Below, piece by piece: positions 6,329-8,467 of a stretch of 8,467 nucleotides of DNA (the stretch's first letter is position 1; each line of letters opens with the position of its first letter). The stretch is taken from the NCBI GenBank assembly GCA_023430325.1, contig JAEZAU010000128.1, positions 1 through 8,467 of the forward strand. Direction: 5' to 3'. A program made the position numbers and the translations under genes. Source of the DNA: Bacteroidota bacterium. GTDB taxonomy: Bacteria > Bacteroidota > Bacteroidia > Flavobacteriales_F > PHOS-HE28. Under the pieces are notes generated by a model. That model saw only the letters and a program-made list of their open reading frames with translations, searched no databases and was not told the origin of the DNA.

Positions 6329-7021
6329 ATGAGCAAGAAGACCACCAACGATACCCTGGAGAGCCGCGACGTGGATCTCGGTCAGGTGTATACCAGTACC
6401 GAACTTTTCCTCGATCGGAACAAGAAGGCCATCACCATCGGCGTGGTGGGTCTGCTCGTTGTTGTAGGAGGTATCCTCGGCTACCGCAAGTTCGTGGCCG
6501 AACCCAATGCGAAGAAGGCCGCTGACATGATGTGGAAGGCCGAGTACTATTTCGAGATCGATTCGTTGGACCGTGCCTTGAACGGCGATGATCAATGGCC
6601 CGGCTTCCATGAGATCGCAGACAACTATGGAAGCACCCCTTCGGGTGAACTTGCTCATTATTACCTCGGTGCCATCTACATGGAGAAAGGTGAGTACGAG
6701 CAGGCCATGCAGTATTACAAGGAGGCCGATCTGGATGATGATGTGCTTCGTGTGATGGCCGTGGGCAATGTGGGCGATGCACTGGTTGAACTGGGCCGCA
6801 ATGATGAGGCGGTGAAGCAGTTCGAAAAGGCTGCTTCCATGCACCACAATGAACTCACCACGCCGATGTACCTGATGAAGGCCGGCATCCTTCACCAACA
6901 GATGGGCAATGCCGACAAGGCCCGCAAGGCCTTCGATCGGGTGGCGACCGAGTTCCCGAACAGCCCTGATGCGAACCAGGCCCGCAAGTACGCCGGTCTG
7001 GCCGAAGCCAGCGGCAAATAA
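6329..7021 (+). CDS. Membrane-anchored tetratricopeptide repeat protein (YfgM-like architecture)
   Basis: The 230-residue protein has a short charged N-terminus (MSKKTTNDTLESRDVDL), one transmembrane segment (about 34-51, AITIGVVGLLVVVGGILG) followed by YRK, and then helical TPR repeats. Clear TPR units are about 107-140 (AHYYLGAIYMEKGEYEQAMQYYKEA), 143-170 (GDALVELGRNDEAVKQFEKA) and 178-212 (AGILHQQMGNADKARKAFDRVATEFP). The layout resembles E. coli YfgM, an inner-membrane partner of the Sec translocon and periplasmic chaperones, but the Bacteroidota homologues are largely uncharacterised, so a chaperone-linked role is inference. The frame is open back to an ATG at 6275. That extension (MPKKPSFAAAPAGAYSRA) spans the -7 box and is unlike the family, so ATG 6329 is chosen. 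The gene ends 5 bases before ribH and forms an operon with it. Confidence 0.85.
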   Translation: MSKKTTNDTLESRDVDLGQVYTSTELFLDRNKKAITIGVVGLLVVVGGILGYRKFVAEPNAKKAADMMWKAEYYFEIDSLDRALNGDDQWPGFHEIADNYGSTPSGELAHYYLGAIYMEKGEYEQAMQYYKEADLDDDVLRVMAVGNVGDALVELGRNDEAVKQFEKAASMHHNELTTPMYLMKAGILHQQMGNADKARKAFDRVATEFPNSPDANQARKYAGLAEASGK

Positions 7022-7026
7022 GCGAC

Positions 7027-7515
7027 ATGGCCACGGCCACGCGCGATCTTTCAGCTTATGATCCGGCCAGCGTCCCCAGTGGCGCTGGTCTTCGTTTCGG
7101 CCTGGTCATAAGCGAATGGAACCATGAGATAACCGATGCGTTGCGCCGCGGTGCCCGGGAAACGCTGTTGAAGCACGGCGTGAAGGAGAAGGATCTGATG
7201 GAGCGCTGGGTGCCCGGAAGTTTCGAGCTGGCCGCAGGTGCGCAATTCCTCTTGGAACAAACGAAGCTGGATGGTGTCATCTGCCTGGGCAGCATCGTTC
7301 GTGGCGAAACGCCTCATTTCGATTACGTGTGCCAGGGCACCACGCATGGCATCATGACCGTTGGACTCAAGTTCAGCCTGCCGGTGATCTTCGGGGTGCT
7401 CACCGATGATACCATGGAACAGGCGCGCGACCGCAGCGGCGGCCGCCATGGCAACAAGGGGATCGATTGCGCGGTGGCGGTATTGAAGATGGCCGCGCTG
7501 AAGGCGGAACGGTAG
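7027..7515 (+). CDS. ribH: 6,7-dimethyl-8-ribityllumazine synthase
   Basis: RibH condenses 5-amino-6-ribitylamino-uracil with 3,4-dihydroxy-2-butanone 4-phosphate to make 6,7-dimethyl-8-ribityllumazine, the penultimate step of riboflavin synthesis, in the cytosol as a large homo-oligomer. The 162-residue length is usual. Visible motifs are the ring-stacking aromatic in SEWN (W31), VPGSFELA (62-69), and GSIVRGETPHFDYV (88-101), which carries the catalytic-region histidine H97. FGVLTDDTMEQARDR (122-136), with the phosphate-binding arginine region, and GGRHGNKG (138-145) follow. All expected sites are present. It lies 5 bases downstream of the TPR gene, transcribed from the same promoter, and ends just before a strong hairpin terminator. 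No FMN riboswitch is visible upstream of this pair, so control by flavin is not indicated here. Confidence 0.97.
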   Translation: MATATRDLSAYDPASVPSGAGLRFGLVISEWNHEITDALRRGARETLLKHGVKEKDLMERWVPGSFELAAGAQFLLEQTKLDGVICLGSIVRGETPHFDYVCQGTTHGIMTVGLKFSLPVIFGVLTDDTMEQARDRSGGRHGNKGIDCAVAVLKMAALKAER

Positions 7516-7535
7516 TATTTGGATCTGAACAGAAC

Positions 7536-7567
7536 AAAAAAGCCCGGCGGGATCCGCCGGGCTTTTT
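7536..7567. terminator. Strong bidirectional intrinsic terminator
   Basis: A perfect 9-bp GC-rich stem (GCCCGGCGG at 7542-7550 with CCGCCGGGC at 7554-7562) has a 3-base loop. It is flanked by six A's (7536-7541) and five T's (7563-7567), which extend the stem and provide a U-tract in either direction. It sits 20 bases after the ribH stop and 16 bases beyond the stop of the convergent gene at 7584, so it can end both transcripts. Confidence 0.95.
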
Positions 7568-7583
7568 GCATGAGAACGATCTC

Positions 7584-8423
7584 TTAGTGAGCGATCATAA
7601 CGCGCTCGGTGAACTGCTTGTCACCTTGGGTAACGGTGATCAGGTAAGCACCATTCTGGAAGTCAGAAGTGTTCAGGCTGAAGATGCGTGAAGACACTTC
7701 ATTCAAGCGGTTGGTGATAACGAGCTTTCCGGAAAGGTCGGTGATGTTCACCAAAGCAGAACCGGTAACACCGCTGAAAGAGAAGTTGATCACTTCATTG
7801 GCAGGGTTCGGGTAGATCGAAACACCGGTCAGCTCTTCGTTCTCGAAAAGACCAACAACTTCAGCACCATCCACCAGCAAGGTCACATCGTCAACAAGCA
7901 CGTTGAATACAGCTGTGCCGTTCTCTTCAGCCTCCAACATCACGGTGTGCATCATACCGTCAGTGTAAGCATCAACAGGAACGTTCCAGATCGCATATTC
8001 AGCGTAAGCGGTAGAATCAGCAGGAGTGAGACGATCCATTTCGTTACCATCAACGGTGAGACGCAGAAAATTATCATCGGTACCATCACCCATGGCCGGC
8101 ATTTTCACCCACATCTGGATGGCACCAGTAGTTCCATTCGGGATCATGACATCCTGGCTCACGGAAGCTACTTCAGTCGCCAAACCTGATCCACCGAACC
8201 AAGCGTACCAAGTTCCGGTACGAGGAACACAGGGTCCTCCGCAAGTGCCACACCCTGCATCGCATAATGGTGTGCCATAATTAACTGAAGCTTCTGTCCA
8301 GGTGCCGGCATCAGCACCAGCTTCAAAGCTTCCATCCACTATCTGTGCATTGGCACCAACACCCACCAAGGTGAGCACTGAAACGGCCATTACACGGGTA
8401 ACATCGAGTAACATTCTTTTCAT
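7584..8423 (-). CDS. Secreted protein with jelly-roll-like domain and T9SS type A sorting domain
   Basis: The 279-residue product has a signal peptide (about 1-26, cleavage ANA|QIVD). A beta-rich domain of roughly 170 residues follows, starting DGSFEAG (30-36) and holding a cysteine cluster C54-x3-C58-x2-C61-x3-C65, then GTWYAWFGG (70-78) and a later strand pair VLVDDVTLLVDG (175-186). It ends in a T9SS type A sorting domain (about 199-279; VSIYPNPANE, LSGKLV, FQNGAYLITV, terminal VMIAH). It should be exported by the Por/T9SS machinery to the surface or medium. The middle domain looks like the carbohydrate-binding/MAM-like jelly-roll found in many Bacteroidota secreted proteins; a ligand cannot be named. 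No catalytic motif is visible. Base composition is lower in GC than neighbouring genes and codons are biased to GGT, GTT, ACC and AAC, suggesting high expression. No promoter was identified in the 44 bases visible upstream. Confidence 0.88.
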   Translation of the reverse strand: MKRMLLDVTRVMAVSVLTLVGVGANAQIVDGSFEAGADAGTWTEASVNYGTPLCDAGCGTCGGPCVPRTGTWYAWFGGSGLATEVASVSQDVMIPNGTTGAIQMWVKMPAMGDGTDDNFLRLTVDGNEMDRLTPADSTAYAEYAIWNVPVDAYTDGMMHTVMLEAEENGTAVFNVLVDDVTLLVDGAEVVGLFENEELTGVSIYPNPANEVINFSFSGVTGSALVNITDLSGKLVITNRLNEVSSRIFSLNTSDFQNGAYLITVTQGDKQFTERVMIAH

Positions 8424-8467
8424 CAGGTAAAGGTTTAATGGTTTCTGTTCTATAGGAAGATCCTCTA

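Noticed and set aside
6188..6898. Minus-strand reading frame of 236 codons opposite the TPR gene
   Set aside because: Its sequence has no family resemblance; it is the complement of a well-supported TPR/transmembrane protein and covers the divergent promoter region.
1..8467. CRISPR array, tRNA, rRNA, insertion sequence or defence system
   Set aside because: No regularly spaced repeats, cloverleaf-like segments, transposase-like proteins or defence-type domains were found on either strand.

Overview
The window looks like a piece of a Bacteroidota chromosome, most likely Flavobacteriales, from a fairly GC-rich (mid-50s % by eye) lineage. Three things support this. Two secreted proteins end in type IX secretion (T9SS) type A sorting domains. 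One promoter matches the Bacteroidota form (TTG, about 19-21 nt, TAnnTTTG) exactly at its -7 box and another matches it closely. The order DUF721-recF / TPR membrane protein-ribH is, as I recall, common in this phylum. The exact taxon is an inference. No mobile element, CRISPR array, tRNA or rRNA was recognised.

Layout. Positions 1-197 are non-coding as far as can be told, but hold a 12-bp inverted repeat with a nested direct repeat. A plus-strand group follows: an SRPBCC/START-like protein (198-644), a VOC-fold protein resembling single-domain extradiol dioxygenases (634-1131), and a conserved-hypothetical outer-membrane beta-barrel-like protein (1169-1918). This group meets, stop codon to stop codon, a large minus-strand gene (1919-4678) for a secreted multidomain protein: lamin-tail, chitobiase C-terminal-like, CotH kinase, repeat and Fn3-like domains, then the T9SS signal. 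It has its own Bacteroidota-type promoter at 4706-4736.

Upstream, also on the minus strand, is the housekeeping pair recF (5055-6191) and a DUF721/DciA-like gene (4796-5092), which overlap. Divergent from recF is the plus-strand pair of a membrane-anchored TPR protein (6329-7021) and ribH, lumazine synthase (7027-7515). That pair is read from a promoter with a perfect TAnnTTTG box, and a strong bidirectional terminator (7536-7567) follows it. The last gene (7584-8423, minus) encodes a small secreted T9SS cargo protein with distinct base and codon use.

Functionally the window mixes DNA repair and replication (RecF, DUF721), riboflavin synthesis (RibH), envelope proteostasis or an unknown membrane role (TPR protein), and surface or secreted proteins (two T9SS cargos and a putative outer-membrane protein). 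I do not see a convincing new defence or mobile system. The most unusual signals are the approximately fourfold excess of the tetranucleotide GATC across the window, the inverted-repeat block at the left edge, the zero-gap convergent stop codons sharing TGATCA, and the secreted CotH-kinase protein.
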